The position numbers and the translations under genes were made by a program. Of a DNA stretch of 11,325 nt, positions 1 through 6,165 are shown one piece after another. Within the stretch, counting starts at the first letter, position 1. Each line of letters starts with the position of its first letter. The notes beneath the pieces are model-generated. The model made no database searches and was not told the DNA's origin. It saw nothing but the letters and a program-made list of their open reading frames with translations. The DNA comes from JAFDVL01 sp031409955 (GTDB lineage: Bacteria > Acidobacteriota > Blastocatellia > RBC074), in the NCBI GenBank assembly GCA_031409955.1, contig JANNYF010000068.1, positions 1 through 11,325 of the forward strand, read 5' to 3'.

Positions 1-199
1 TTTTTTTTTTCTTCCTGTTTTTGCGTGGGGTTTTGGCTCTTTGTTTTTTTTTGGGGGGTTCTCAAAAACCGTATTCTGTCAACAGTGTTGATCCCGGCCA
101 CCCAACCCAAAAAAAACCTGGCCCCCCAACACAAGTAGAAATTTTTCGCACAGGTAAATCCACTTCTGAAAGCCTCGCCGTATGTGCAAGTGAATGACA
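1..199. other. Low-complexity non-coding start of window
   Basis: No gene is visible here. The first 130 bases are dominated by homopolymer runs (T10 at the very start, about T9 then G6 near 44-58, A8 near 109-116, C6 near 122-127), unlike the rest of the window. A 13-base odd-centred palindrome, TCAACA-G-TGTTGA, lies at 79-91 and could be an operator half-buried in this region, but it may be chance. The homopolymers may reflect a poor-quality contig end rather than biology. Bases 130-199 look normal and precede the fasciclin gene; I could not define a convincing -35/-10 pair. Confidence 0.5.
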
Positions 200-215
200 G
201 AGAGCAACCGCTCTC
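200..215 (+). promoter_or_regulatory. Small perfect hairpin in leader of fasciclin gene
   Basis: GAGAGC and GCTCTC form a perfect 6-bp stem closed by the tetraloop AACC, about 40 bases before the start codon. No T-run follows, so it is not a terminator. It could stabilise the mRNA 5' end or be an operator-like site, or it may be a chance structure. A three-codon mini-frame (ATG at 231, stop at 237-239) lies between the hairpin and the gene. Confidence 0.3.
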
Positions 216-254
216 AAGAATTATTGAACCATGAATTAGAGAGAAGGGGACATT

Positions 255-800
255 ATGAAAAAGATTTTTGCACTGAGTTTGTTGGTTTTCCTGACCGTGG
301 TGAGCGCCTTTGCGCAAAAGCCCGTCACCGTGGGCGGCGCGGCGATGTATGCCAACAAGAACATCATTGAGAACGCAGTCAACTCGAAAGATCACACGAC
401 ATTGGTTGCTGCCGTCAAAGCGGCGGGTTTAGTTGAGACATTGCAAGGCGCAGGCCCGTTCACGGTCTTCGCCCCCGTCAATGCGGCGTTTGAGGCACTG
501 CCGTCCGGCACGGTTCCGACGCTGCTCAAGCCCGAAAACAAAGGCATGTTGACCTCAGTGTTGACCTATCACGTCGTTGCCGGTCGGCTGGATTCCAAGG
601 CGTTGGAGGGACTGATTAAGCAGGGTGGCGGCAAGGCGATGCTCAAGACTGTGCAAGGCGCAGAATTGATGGCGACGAAGCGCGGCGGGATGATCATGAT
701 TGCGGATAGCAAAGGCAGCATGGCCAAAATCACGATCACCAACGTCAATCAATCGAATGGGGTCATTCACGTGATTGATCGCGTGTTGCTGCCTCAGTAA
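255..800 (+). CDS. Secreted fasciclin (FAS1) domain protein
   Basis: This is a 181-residue exported protein made almost entirely of one FAS1 domain, a fold used for cell-surface adhesion and matrix interactions; in bacteria its exact partners are mostly unknown. Residues 1-21 form a classical Sec signal peptide (MKK, a hydrophobic core, then AFA-Q), with cleavage expected near residue 20-21 and no lipobox cysteine. The mature domain shows the FAS1 H1 motif (TVFAPVNAAF, residues 70-79), the conserved YH pair (105-106, in LTYHVVAG) and the H2 motif (GVIHVIDRVLLP, 169-180), and the protein ends immediately after H2. Length fits single-domain bacterial FAS1 proteins. The start is supported by a purine-rich ribosome site (AAGGGGA) about six bases upstream. 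A strong terminator follows, so it is probably monocistronic. The family call is secure; the biological role is not. Confidence 0.95.
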   Translation: MKKIFALSLLVFLTVVSAFAQKPVTVGGAAMYANKNIIENAVNSKDHTTLVAAVKAAGLVETLQGAGPFTVFAPVNAAFEALPSGTVPTLLKPENKGMLTSVLTYHVVAGRLDSKALEGLIKQGGGKAMLKTVQGAELMATKRGGMIMIADSKGSMAKITITNVNQSNGVIHVIDRVLLPQ

Positions 801-830
801 AAATCGAGAATTGCAGGAGAAGGACGGCTG

Positions 831-869
831 GGGCGCGGCGGAGAGAAATCCGTTGCGCCCTCTCTTTTT
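831..869 (+). terminator. Intrinsic terminator after fasciclin gene
   Basis: A 12-bp stem pairs 831-842 (GGGCGCGGCGGA) with 849-860 (TCCGTTGCGCCC); ten pairs are Watson-Crick and two are G-U. The loop is six bases (GAGAAA) and a T-rich tail (TCTCTTTTT, 861-869) follows directly. This is a textbook rho-independent terminator 31 bases beyond the fasciclin stop codon. Confidence 0.88.
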
Positions 870-885
870 GAAGCAGAAGCGGCAG

Positions 886-976
886 AAAACATCCGACGAA
901 CTTTAGTTTGTCGTCTTTTGCAACTAACGGCTCTTGCCTGGAACAACCCGACAAACCGAAGTTCGTCGGACGTTTT
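886..976. repeat. 28-bp-arm imperfect inverted repeat between convergent genes
   Basis: Arms at 886-913 and 949-976 are reverse complements at 25 of 28 positions, separated by a 35-base loop. All three differences are transitions; two become G-U pairs in a minus-strand transcript and one in a plus-strand transcript. The outer edges are AAAA on the left and TTTT on the right, which suits a bidirectional terminator for the convergent fasciclin and dehydrogenase genes. However, the fasciclin gene already has its own terminator, and the long stem and large loop also fit a REP- or MITE-like dispersed element. No transposase or target duplication was recognised. Confidence 0.7.
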
Positions 977-998
977 GGGGAAGTCCTATATTCATCCA

Positions 999-1916
999 TC
1001 ACACAATCCGATCCAACAATTCTTCTCCGGCTGTCAAGCGCCGCAGGTTTTCCAAAAACAAGCGTACCAATCGCTGCTGTTCATTGTGATGTCCGCCCGC
1101 TGTATGTGGCGTGATGAAGCAATTCGGCAACGTCCACAACACATGCTCCGGCGGCAACGGCTCCGGCGTCGTTACGTCCAGGTAGGCGTAAGCAAGTGGC
1201 CCGTTTTGCAGTGCCGCAACCAACGCATCCTGATCGGTCGTGGTGCCGCGCCCGATGCTGTAATAAATCGCGCCGGGTTTCATCGCCGCCAAGCGTTCGG
1301 CATTGACGAATTCACGCGTCGCCGGATTCGCGGGCAAAATATTGATGACATGATCGGCGGTTGGCAAGTAGTCATTCAACTCAGCTTCCGTAATCGTTTT
1401 GATCGGCTCCGTGCCAGTGGGCGTGCGCCGCACCGCGACGACATTCATCTGCAACGGCGCGAGCAATTCACACAGCCTGCGGGCGATTGCGCCATAGCTG
1501 AGCAACAACGCCGTCTGCCCATTAGGCAAATAGATTTCGGCGCGTTCTTCCCATTGCGGCCAGCTACGGTCTCCGGCTTGCAGTCGGTGCGCCATCGGCA
1601 ACCGCCGCGCCATCGCCATCAGCATTGCCAATACGTGCTGCGCGCACGGTTCGTTGTACACGCTGGAACTGTTGGTCAAGGCGATGCCGCGTTCTTTCAT
1701 CCACGCCCGACGTTCGGTCGTATCGAATTTTTCATACCCTGCCGCTGGCACTTGAATCCAGCGCAACGACACCGAGTCCTGATGTTGTTCCGGGTCAATG
1801 AAACCAAAGACCACTTCGGCTTCGGTCAAATCGTCGGTGAATTCATGCCCGGCGATGCTTTCGCGCAAGAGCGCCATTGCGGCTGCTCCATATTTTGTAT
1901 TTGTCCAAATCTTCAT
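999..1916 (-). CDS. D-2-hydroxyacid dehydrogenase, NAD(P)-dependent
   Basis: This 305-residue cytoplasmic protein belongs to the D-2-hydroxyacid dehydrogenase family (glyoxylate/hydroxypyruvate and phosphoglycerate dehydrogenase relatives), which interconvert 2-oxo acids and D-2-hydroxy acids. The catalytic triad is visible: Arg223 in SIGRGTTTD, Glu252 in DVTTPEPLP, and His271 in ITPHTAGG. The Rossmann dinucleotide loop is degenerate: the usual GxGxxG appears as S140-Y-G142-A-I-A145. Arg163-Arg164 at the end of the second strand hints at NADPH preference. The protein is slightly short because the N-terminal substrate domain is compact. Its ATG overlaps the TGA of the upstream transporter by four bases (ATGA) and has no obvious ribosome site, so translation is probably coupled to the transporter. 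The substrate cannot be read from sequence. An imperfect inverted repeat lies just downstream. Confidence 0.92.
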   Translation of the reverse strand: MKIWTNTKYGAAAMALLRESIAGHEFTDDLTEAEVVFGFIDPEQHQDSVSLRWIQVPAAGYEKFDTTERRAWMKERGIALTNSSSVYNEPCAQHVLAMLMAMARRLPMAHRLQAGDRSWPQWEERAEIYLPNGQTALLLSYGAIARRLCELLAPLQMNVVAVRRTPTGTEPIKTITEAELNDYLPTADHVINILPANPATREFVNAERLAAMKPGAIYYSIGRGTTTDQDALVAALQNGPLAYAYLDVTTPEPLPPEHVLWTLPNCFITPHTAGGHHNEQQRLVRLFLENLRRLTAGEELLDRIV

Positions 1917-3184
1917 AAAATTGGTTTGCGTGGCTCAATAAAAAGCCAGCCGATTGCTCCTGTCAAATAAAGCCCACCCGTTAAGTACAGAGGGATTGTC
2001 CAACTGCCATAATGCTGCACGATGTAGCCGACAATGATCGGGCAAAGGAAGCCGCCGACTTGTCCGGCAGTGTTCATACAACCGCTGATCGCGCCCGCGT
2101 GTGCACCCGCAATATCACCGCAAGTCCCCCACGCCGCGCCTAACAAAAAGTTCGCCGACGCCAAAGCGAAAGACAGCAGCACGACGGCATAATATGGATT
2201 GTCCGTCCACGTGCCCAAAATCAAAAACATTCCCGCAAAGAATAACGACAGGCCTCCGACCGCACAACGCCCCACGCGCAAGCCAAAGCGCCGCGCCGCC
2301 CAATCCGTTGTGACGCCACCGACTAAATCGGCGAATACGCTCAGGATCATCGGCAAACCTGCAAAGAATCCCAGCAGCATTTGATCGAAGCCGCGCGCCT
2401 CGCGCAAATACTGCGGCAGCCACGTGATGAAGAAATAAAACCCATAAGACTGCGCGAAATACTGCACGCACAAAAAGAACAAGGTGCGATTGCGCAACAC
2501 GCGTTTCCACGCCGTCCAATTCAAATGCTCGGTACTGCTCTGCACGCGTCCGTTCAGGATTAACTGCGCCTCGGATTCGCTGACGGATGGATGCTCAGTC
2601 GGTTCATCGCGGAACCAGCGATACCACGCAATCGCCCAGACAAATCCGACACAACCAAAGGTCACAAACACCCAACGCCAGTGCATCATCGTCAACATCC
2701 ACGTCACCAGCAGCGGCGTCAATCCCCCGCCGAGATGCGCGCCCGCAAAGAAAATGCCTTGTGCGCGCCCGCGCTCGTGGGACGGAAACCATTTGGAAAT
2801 CGTTTTCGCGGCATTCGGAAACGCACCCGCTTCGCCAATCCCAAACAAAAAGCGCACGACGACCAGCGACCAGTAATTAAACGCCGTCGCCGTAATAATC
2901 GTGAAGGTTGACCACCACGCCACGATGCGCGTCAACACGCGGCGCGTCCCAATTTTGTCGCCCCACCATCCGGTCGGGACTTCAAAAATTCCATACGCCA
3001 GCGTGAACGCACTGAACACAATGCCCATCTGCACTTTGTCGAGGTGCAAATCGGCCATGATCCCGTTCTGCGCGGTCGAAATACACACACGATCCAAATA
3101 AGTCACGCCCGCCAGCAGCACAGTGAAGGACAAGACTTTGTAACGGACGAATGAGGTTCGAGGTAAAGGTAGATTTTCGTTCAT
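1913..3184 (-). CDS. MFS transporter, anion:cation symporter (ACS) type
   Basis: This is a 12-helix inner-membrane permease of about 423 residues. The N-terminal YLDRVCIST segment on helix 1, the MFS motif A GWWGDKIGTRR between helices 2 and 3, and the block RFLFGIGEAGAFPNAAK followed by WFPSHERGRAQG are characteristic of the ACS family, which imports organic anions such as hexuronates, glucarate/galactarate, tartrate or phthalate. The frame stays open further upstream, to an ATG at 3220 and a TTG at 3244, but I prefer the ATG at 3184 (MNENLPLP) because it gives the usual short cytoplasmic N-terminus; none of the three starts has a good Shine-Dalgarno. Its stop overlaps the start of the D-2-hydroxyacid dehydrogenase by four bases, so the two form an operon and the transporter may import a hydroxy- or oxo-acid precursor. 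The substrate is inferred, not shown. Confidence 0.93.
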   Translation of the reverse strand: MNENLPLPRTSFVRYKVLSFTVLLAGVTYLDRVCISTAQNGIMADLHLDKVQMGIVFSAFTLAYGIFEVPTGWWGDKIGTRRVLTRIVAWWSTFTIITATAFNYWSLVVVRFLFGIGEAGAFPNAAKTISKWFPSHERGRAQGIFFAGAHLGGGLTPLLVTWMLTMMHWRWVFVTFGCVGFVWAIAWYRWFRDEPTEHPSVSESEAQLILNGRVQSSTEHLNWTAWKRVLRNRTLFFLCVQYFAQSYGFYFFITWLPQYLREARGFDQMLLGFFAGLPMILSVFADLVGGVTTDWAARRFGLRVGRCAVGGLSLFFAGMFLILGTWTDNPYYAVVLLSFALASANFLLGAAWGTCGDIAGAHAGAISGCMNTAGQVGGFLCPIIVGYIVQHYGSWTIPLYLTGGLYLTGAIGWLFIEPRKPIL

Positions 3185-3350
3185 GTGATTTTGATGATGT
3201 TTTTTTGGACGCTCATTCATAATCTGAACGGCGGCGGAAAGCAAATGGCGGCGGGGTAGAAAGCGACTTTTCAGTGGGCGCTTCGGTGTGGGATGAATTG
3301 CAGTGGTGGGCAGCTAAGACGGGCGTCGCGCTGATTGCTCTTCCGAGCTA

Positions 3351-3581
3351 TTAGGCAAGCTTTGCGGCGGTACTGGGGGTAGGCCACCTACGCTCCATTC
3401 TGTCTAGTACAGCAAGAGTGTCCGCCCGCACCAGTGCCGAACGCCTTCTGATGCGCTGAATCTCTTCGTCGTCGCGAGCAATCTGTTCAAGCGTCTTGCG
3501 AATGTGTGTGAGGCCCTCACGAATCAGGCTTTTCAGTTGGCGCGCATCTTCCTCAGTGATTTCTTCGATGAATTCTTGCAT
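3351..3581 (-). CDS. Small charged helical protein, function unknown
   Basis: I do not recognise this 76-residue protein. It starts MQEFIEEITEEDARQ and is rich in Glu, Asp, Arg and Lys with regularly spaced Leu and Ile through about residue 62, predicting one or two long amphipathic helices that could form a coiled coil; the last dozen residues (PTPSTAAKLA) look unstructured. It has no signal peptide, membrane helix or cysteines. The frame is open to an ATG at 3632, but the ATG at 3581 is preceded at eight bases by a perfect GGAGG, which decides the start. It lies 166 bases upstream of the MFS-dehydrogenase pair on the same strand and is divergent from the lyase gene. It is probably real because of the ribosome site, but it could be unrelated to its neighbours. 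Confidence 0.65.
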   Translation of the reverse strand: MQEFIEEITEEDARQLKSLIREGLTHIRKTLEQIARDDEEIQRIRRRSALVRADTLAVLDRMERRWPTPSTAAKLA

Positions 3582-3589
3582 AGCGTTTG

Positions 3590-3594
3590 CCTCC
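3590..3594 (-). promoter_or_regulatory. Shine-Dalgarno site fixing start of the 76-aa protein
   Basis: On the minus strand this reads GGAGG, eight bases before the ATG at 3581. It favours this start over the upstream in-frame ATG at 3632, which would add 17 residues. Confidence 0.75.
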
Positions 3595-3637
3595 GCGCGG
3601 GATTGTAACATTGATCCCCAACTTTTCTCCATCAGGC

Positions 3638-3666
3638 TTGTGAGACGCCGCCACAGGCAGTATTCT
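3638..3666 (+). promoter_or_regulatory. Possible sigma-70-like promoter for the lyase gene
   Basis: TTGTGA (3638-3643) and TATTCT (3661-3666) are separated by exactly 17 bases and lie about 50 bases before the lyase start codon. Each hexamer matches the consensus at four of six positions, so this is suggestive only. Confidence 0.35.
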
Positions 3667-3714
3667 CAGCCTCATCCGTAACATTTATTTTTGAGGCATT
3701 TTTGAGAAAGCATT

Positions 3715-4650
3715 ATGAAAACATCACCTGTCACTCTCGAAGATTTACGCGGCGTTTTTCCCGTGCCACCCTTGGCGCGCAAAACGGACGCAAAACGTTC
3801 GCTCGACTTTGAGCAAAACAAACTCATCCTGCGCCACATGGCCAACGGCGGGATGACGCGCTTTTTATACGGCGGCAACGCGTTTCTGTATCACCTGACG
3901 TTAGCCGAATACGAACAGTTGCTGGATTGGCTGACGAGCTTTGCCGACAATCTGTGGGCGATTCCGAGCATCGGCCCGTCGTATGGTCGCGCGATGGATC
4001 AGGCGGCAATTTTGAAGCGCTACAACTTCCCTGCCGTGATGCACCTGCCCTGCGGCGATCCGCGCGATGCCAAAGGGTTGGAGATCGGCTTGCGCGAAAT
4101 TTCCAACGCGGCCAACACGCCGTTGATTTTGTATTTGAAAGAAGAAAATAACTTCGGCAGCGACAAAGAGGCCGGCTTGGACACGGTCGCCAAACTCGTA
4201 GACGAAGGCATCTGCGTCTCCATCAAATATGCTGTTGTGCGGCAAGACCCAACGCAAGACGCGTATCTGGCTTCGTTGCTCACGCGCGTAGACAAAGCCC
4301 GCGTCGTCAGCGGCATTGGCGAGCGCCCGGCAATTGTTCACATGCGCGATTGGGGCTTGCCCGGCTTCACGACTGGCTCCGGCTGCATCGCTCCTGTGCC
4401 GAGCAATGCGTTGTTTGCCGCGAATGTGAAAGGCGATTACGAAGCGGCAGAAACGTTACGTGCGCACTTCATCCCGCTCGAAGATTTGCGCGACGCCAGC
4501 AGTCCCGCGAAAGTGCTACATTCAGCTACGGCGTTAGCTGGGATTGCCGAAACGGGTGCCGTGCCGCCGTTCTTGTCGGCGCTGTCGGCGGAACAATTGA
4601 CCGCGATTGCCCCAGTTGCCCGCGCATTGGTGGATCGCAACCGCACGTGA
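3715..4650 (+). CDS. Dihydrodipicolinate synthase-family lyase/dehydratase (DapA/NanA superfamily)
   Basis: This is a 311-residue cytoplasmic TIM-barrel enzyme of the DapA/N-acetylneuraminate-lyase superfamily, whose members form a Schiff base with pyruvate or a 2-oxo acid and catalyse aldol, retro-aldol or dehydration reactions. The candidate Schiff-base lysine is Lys171 (VSIKYAVV) and the catalytic tyrosine Tyr140 (LILYLKEEN). The usual substrate-carboxylate loop (GTTGE or GGSTGE) is shortened to Y52-G-G-N-A-F57, so the Thr/Ser-Thr-Gly-Glu signature is lost. That argues against true dihydrodipicolinate synthase and against assigning dapA. The spacing from Tyr140 to Lys171 is 31 residues, against 28 in E. 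coli DapA. The gene is divergent from the small 76-aa gene and convergent with the second MFS gene, 64 bases away. A sugar-acid or keto-deoxy-acid substrate is a reasonable guess from the adjacent permeases. Confidence 0.88.
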   Translation: MKTSPVTLEDLRGVFPVPPLARKTDAKRSLDFEQNKLILRHMANGGMTRFLYGGNAFLYHLTLAEYEQLLDWLTSFADNLWAIPSIGPSYGRAMDQAAILKRYNFPAVMHLPCGDPRDAKGLEIGLREISNAANTPLILYLKEENNFGSDKEAGLDTVAKLVDEGICVSIKYAVVRQDPTQDAYLASLLTRVDKARVVSGIGERPAIVHMRDWGLPGFTTGSGCIAPVPSNALFAANVKGDYEAAETLRAHFIPLEDLRDASSPAKVLHSATALAGIAETGAVPPFLSALSAEQLTAIAPVARALVDRNRT

Positions 4651-4714
4651 ATCAGACGAGGTGGCAAGCAGGTGTTCAGCATACCAAATTTAGTTGGGTT
4701 GTTTCGCGGCGGCC

Positions 4715-5968
4715 TCATTCGGTCGTTTGTGGCACGGTAAATTTCTCATCTACCAACCACCCGTACATCAAAATTCCTACGACCAACACGCCGCCCACAA
4801 CCGTCAGCGCAGCGGCGAAGGAATAGTGTTGCGCAATCCATCCGGTTAAGGCGGGCGCGATCAATCCGCCCAGATTGCCGCCAAAGTTTTGCATCCCGGA
4901 CATCGTCCCCACCACCCGCTTTTCACAGACCGCCTGCGTCAACGTCCAGGTGTTCGGCGAAGCGATCCCAATCCCGCAAATCGCAATCGTCAACAACCAT
5001 ACGGCGGTCATTTTGTCTTCGACCAATCCGGCAGGAACGATCAGACAACCGATCAACAGTCCCAACATAATGAAACTCTTGCGCACTTTGATCTCGTTCC
5101 AGCCCTGTCGCACCAACCAATCGCTGAACATCCCGGAAATCAGAATGATCACGGACATCGCCACGTACGGCACCGCCGTGTAAACGCCCATTTCCATCGG
5201 TGAGAATTTGCGCTCCAAGGCCAAATAGCCTGGCAACCAAGTGATGTAGACGAACCACGCGTAGTCGTAGGCAAAGAAGCCCAGAAAGATGCCCAACACA
5301 GACCGATGCCGCAGCCAGGTCAAACTTTTCCAGAAGGAAATTGGCTGTTGTTGTATGCTCGGCGGCGTTTCCCAACGGCGCAAGAACGTTCCCCACGGCA
5401 ACAACCAAACCAATGGAAGCAAGCCCACGACCAGAAAAAATAACCGCACGTCATAGCGGCCCAAAAACCAGCCGCCAAACAATCCAATCAACGCCGTGCC
5501 GATGCGCGTTCCGGCCAGATACAATCCGGTAATGGTGCCGCGCTCTCGATCCTGAAACCAATCAGCGACCGCGCGCGAAGTGGCAGGAAACGCGACGGCT
5601 TGCCCGACGCCCGTGGCAACGCGTAAGCCGATCAGCGAGCCAAAGGATGGTGAGAACCCCATGAGTGCTACCGACAGTGACCAGAAAATATACCCGGCGG
5701 CATACGCGCGTTTGACGCCAAAGCGATCCACGAACCAGCCCGCTGGTACTTGCAAAAACACATAGAGCAATGAAAAGGCCGACAAAATCGTGCCAATATC
5801 CGCTTTGTTCAGATTCAACTCTTTGCTCAAAAATGGCACGGCAATGGCCAGCGAGCCGCGTTGTCCATAACAAGCCAGCATCCCCAATAACAATAAAATC
5901 ATCATCCACCAACGCTGCGGAGAGTCCCTCAGTGCAGGCGTCGTTGAAGCAGGAGCAGATTGATCCAT
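4715..5968 (-). CDS. MFS transporter, second ACS-like permease
   Basis: This is a 417-residue inner-membrane permease with about twelve hydrophobic helices. After a short polar N-terminus (1-20), helix 1 carries ACYGQRGSLAIAVP in place of the usual Y-x-DR-x-N motif, then motif A is seen as G77-WFVDRFGVKR. The RVATGVGQAVAFPATSR block and WFQDRERG match ACS-type organic-anion importers, although the altered helix 1 motif suggests a subfamily distinct from the first transporter in the window. The start at 5968 has a modest GAGG about nine bases upstream. It is convergent with the lyase gene and divergent from the TonB receptor, sharing a 197-bp control region with the latter. Import of a small acid that the lyase or dehydrogenase then processes is plausible. 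I see no clear terminator in the 64 bases shared with the lyase gene. Confidence 0.92.
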   Translation of the reverse strand: MDQSAPASTTPALRDSPQRWWMMILLLLGMLACYGQRGSLAIAVPFLSKELNLNKADIGTILSAFSLLYVFLQVPAGWFVDRFGVKRAYAAGYIFWSLSVALMGFSPSFGSLIGLRVATGVGQAVAFPATSRAVADWFQDRERGTITGLYLAGTRIGTALIGLFGGWFLGRYDVRLFFLVVGLLPLVWLLPWGTFLRRWETPPSIQQQPISFWKSLTWLRHRSVLGIFLGFFAYDYAWFVYITWLPGYLALERKFSPMEMGVYTAVPYVAMSVIILISGMFSDWLVRQGWNEIKVRKSFIMLGLLIGCLIVPAGLVEDKMTAVWLLTIAICGIGIASPNTWTLTQAVCEKRVVGTMSGMQNFGGNLGGLIAPALTGWIAQHYSFAAALTVVGGVLVVGILMYGWLVDEKFTVPQTTE

Positions 5969-6050
5969 TTATGTAACCCTCGATTGTTTCGGATTGAGTT
6001 TGGTAAAGCGCGGCTATCGTGCCATGTGTGCGAGCTACTTACAATCTTCG

Positions 6051-6097
6051 TGAAAGCCTCGCGTAACCTTTCTTCACGCGTGAGGGTGACTTATACT
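6051..6097 (+). promoter_or_regulatory. Possible promoter/operator region for the TonB receptor
   Basis: TATACT at 6092-6097 is a good -10 hexamer (five of six). The -35 seventeen bases upstream (TTTCTT) is poor. A perfect 10-base palindrome, TCACGCGTGA (6074-6083), sits in the spacer, where a repressor would block transcription. TGAAAGCCTCGC at 6051-6062 recurs upstream of the fasciclin gene at 167-178. Confidence 0.3.
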
Positions 6098-6135
6098 GCG
6101 CCCCACGCTCTGTAACTCAACACATCTTAGGTTTC

Positions 6136-6149
6136 GACGTAGCTACGTC
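6136..6149. promoter_or_regulatory. 14-bp perfect palindrome in TonB receptor leader
   Basis: GACGTAGCTACGTC is a perfect palindrome ending seven bases before the GGAGG ribosome site (6156-6160). It could be a dimeric-regulator operator, or form a short hairpin (5-bp stem, AGCT loop) next to the ribosome site. By simple probability such a site is expected about once per 16 kb, so its position in a 197-bp intergenic region is mildly notable. Confidence 0.4.
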
Positions 6150-6165
6150 CCAAGCGGAGGTTTTA

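Noticed and set aside
255..800. The fasciclin gene as part of a system with the following genes.
   Set aside because: It has a strong terminator of its own, and the next gene is convergent, so no link is supported.
918..1970. A 350-residue open frame on the plus strand antisense to the dehydrogenase gene.
   Set aside because: It is rich in Arg, Gln, His and Pro, with no domain signature, and lies opposite a gene with a complete catalytic triad. It is a codon-bias shadow in GC-rich DNA.
3185..3244. Longer forms of the first MFS transporter, starting at the TTG at 3244 or the ATG at 3220.
   Set aside because: The extra 12-20 residues are polar and atypical for the family and lack ribosome sites. 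The ATG at 3184 gives a normal N-terminus, but this choice is not certain.
3715..4650. Assignment as dapA, lysine-biosynthetic dihydrodipicolinate synthase.
   Set aside because: The TTGE loop is missing and the context is permeases, not lysine genes; only the superfamily is supported.
4651..4714. A terminator between the convergent lyase and second MFS genes.
   Set aside because: Only a 4-bp stem (CCAA/TTGG) around 4684-4697 is visible, with no T-run; this is too weak to call.
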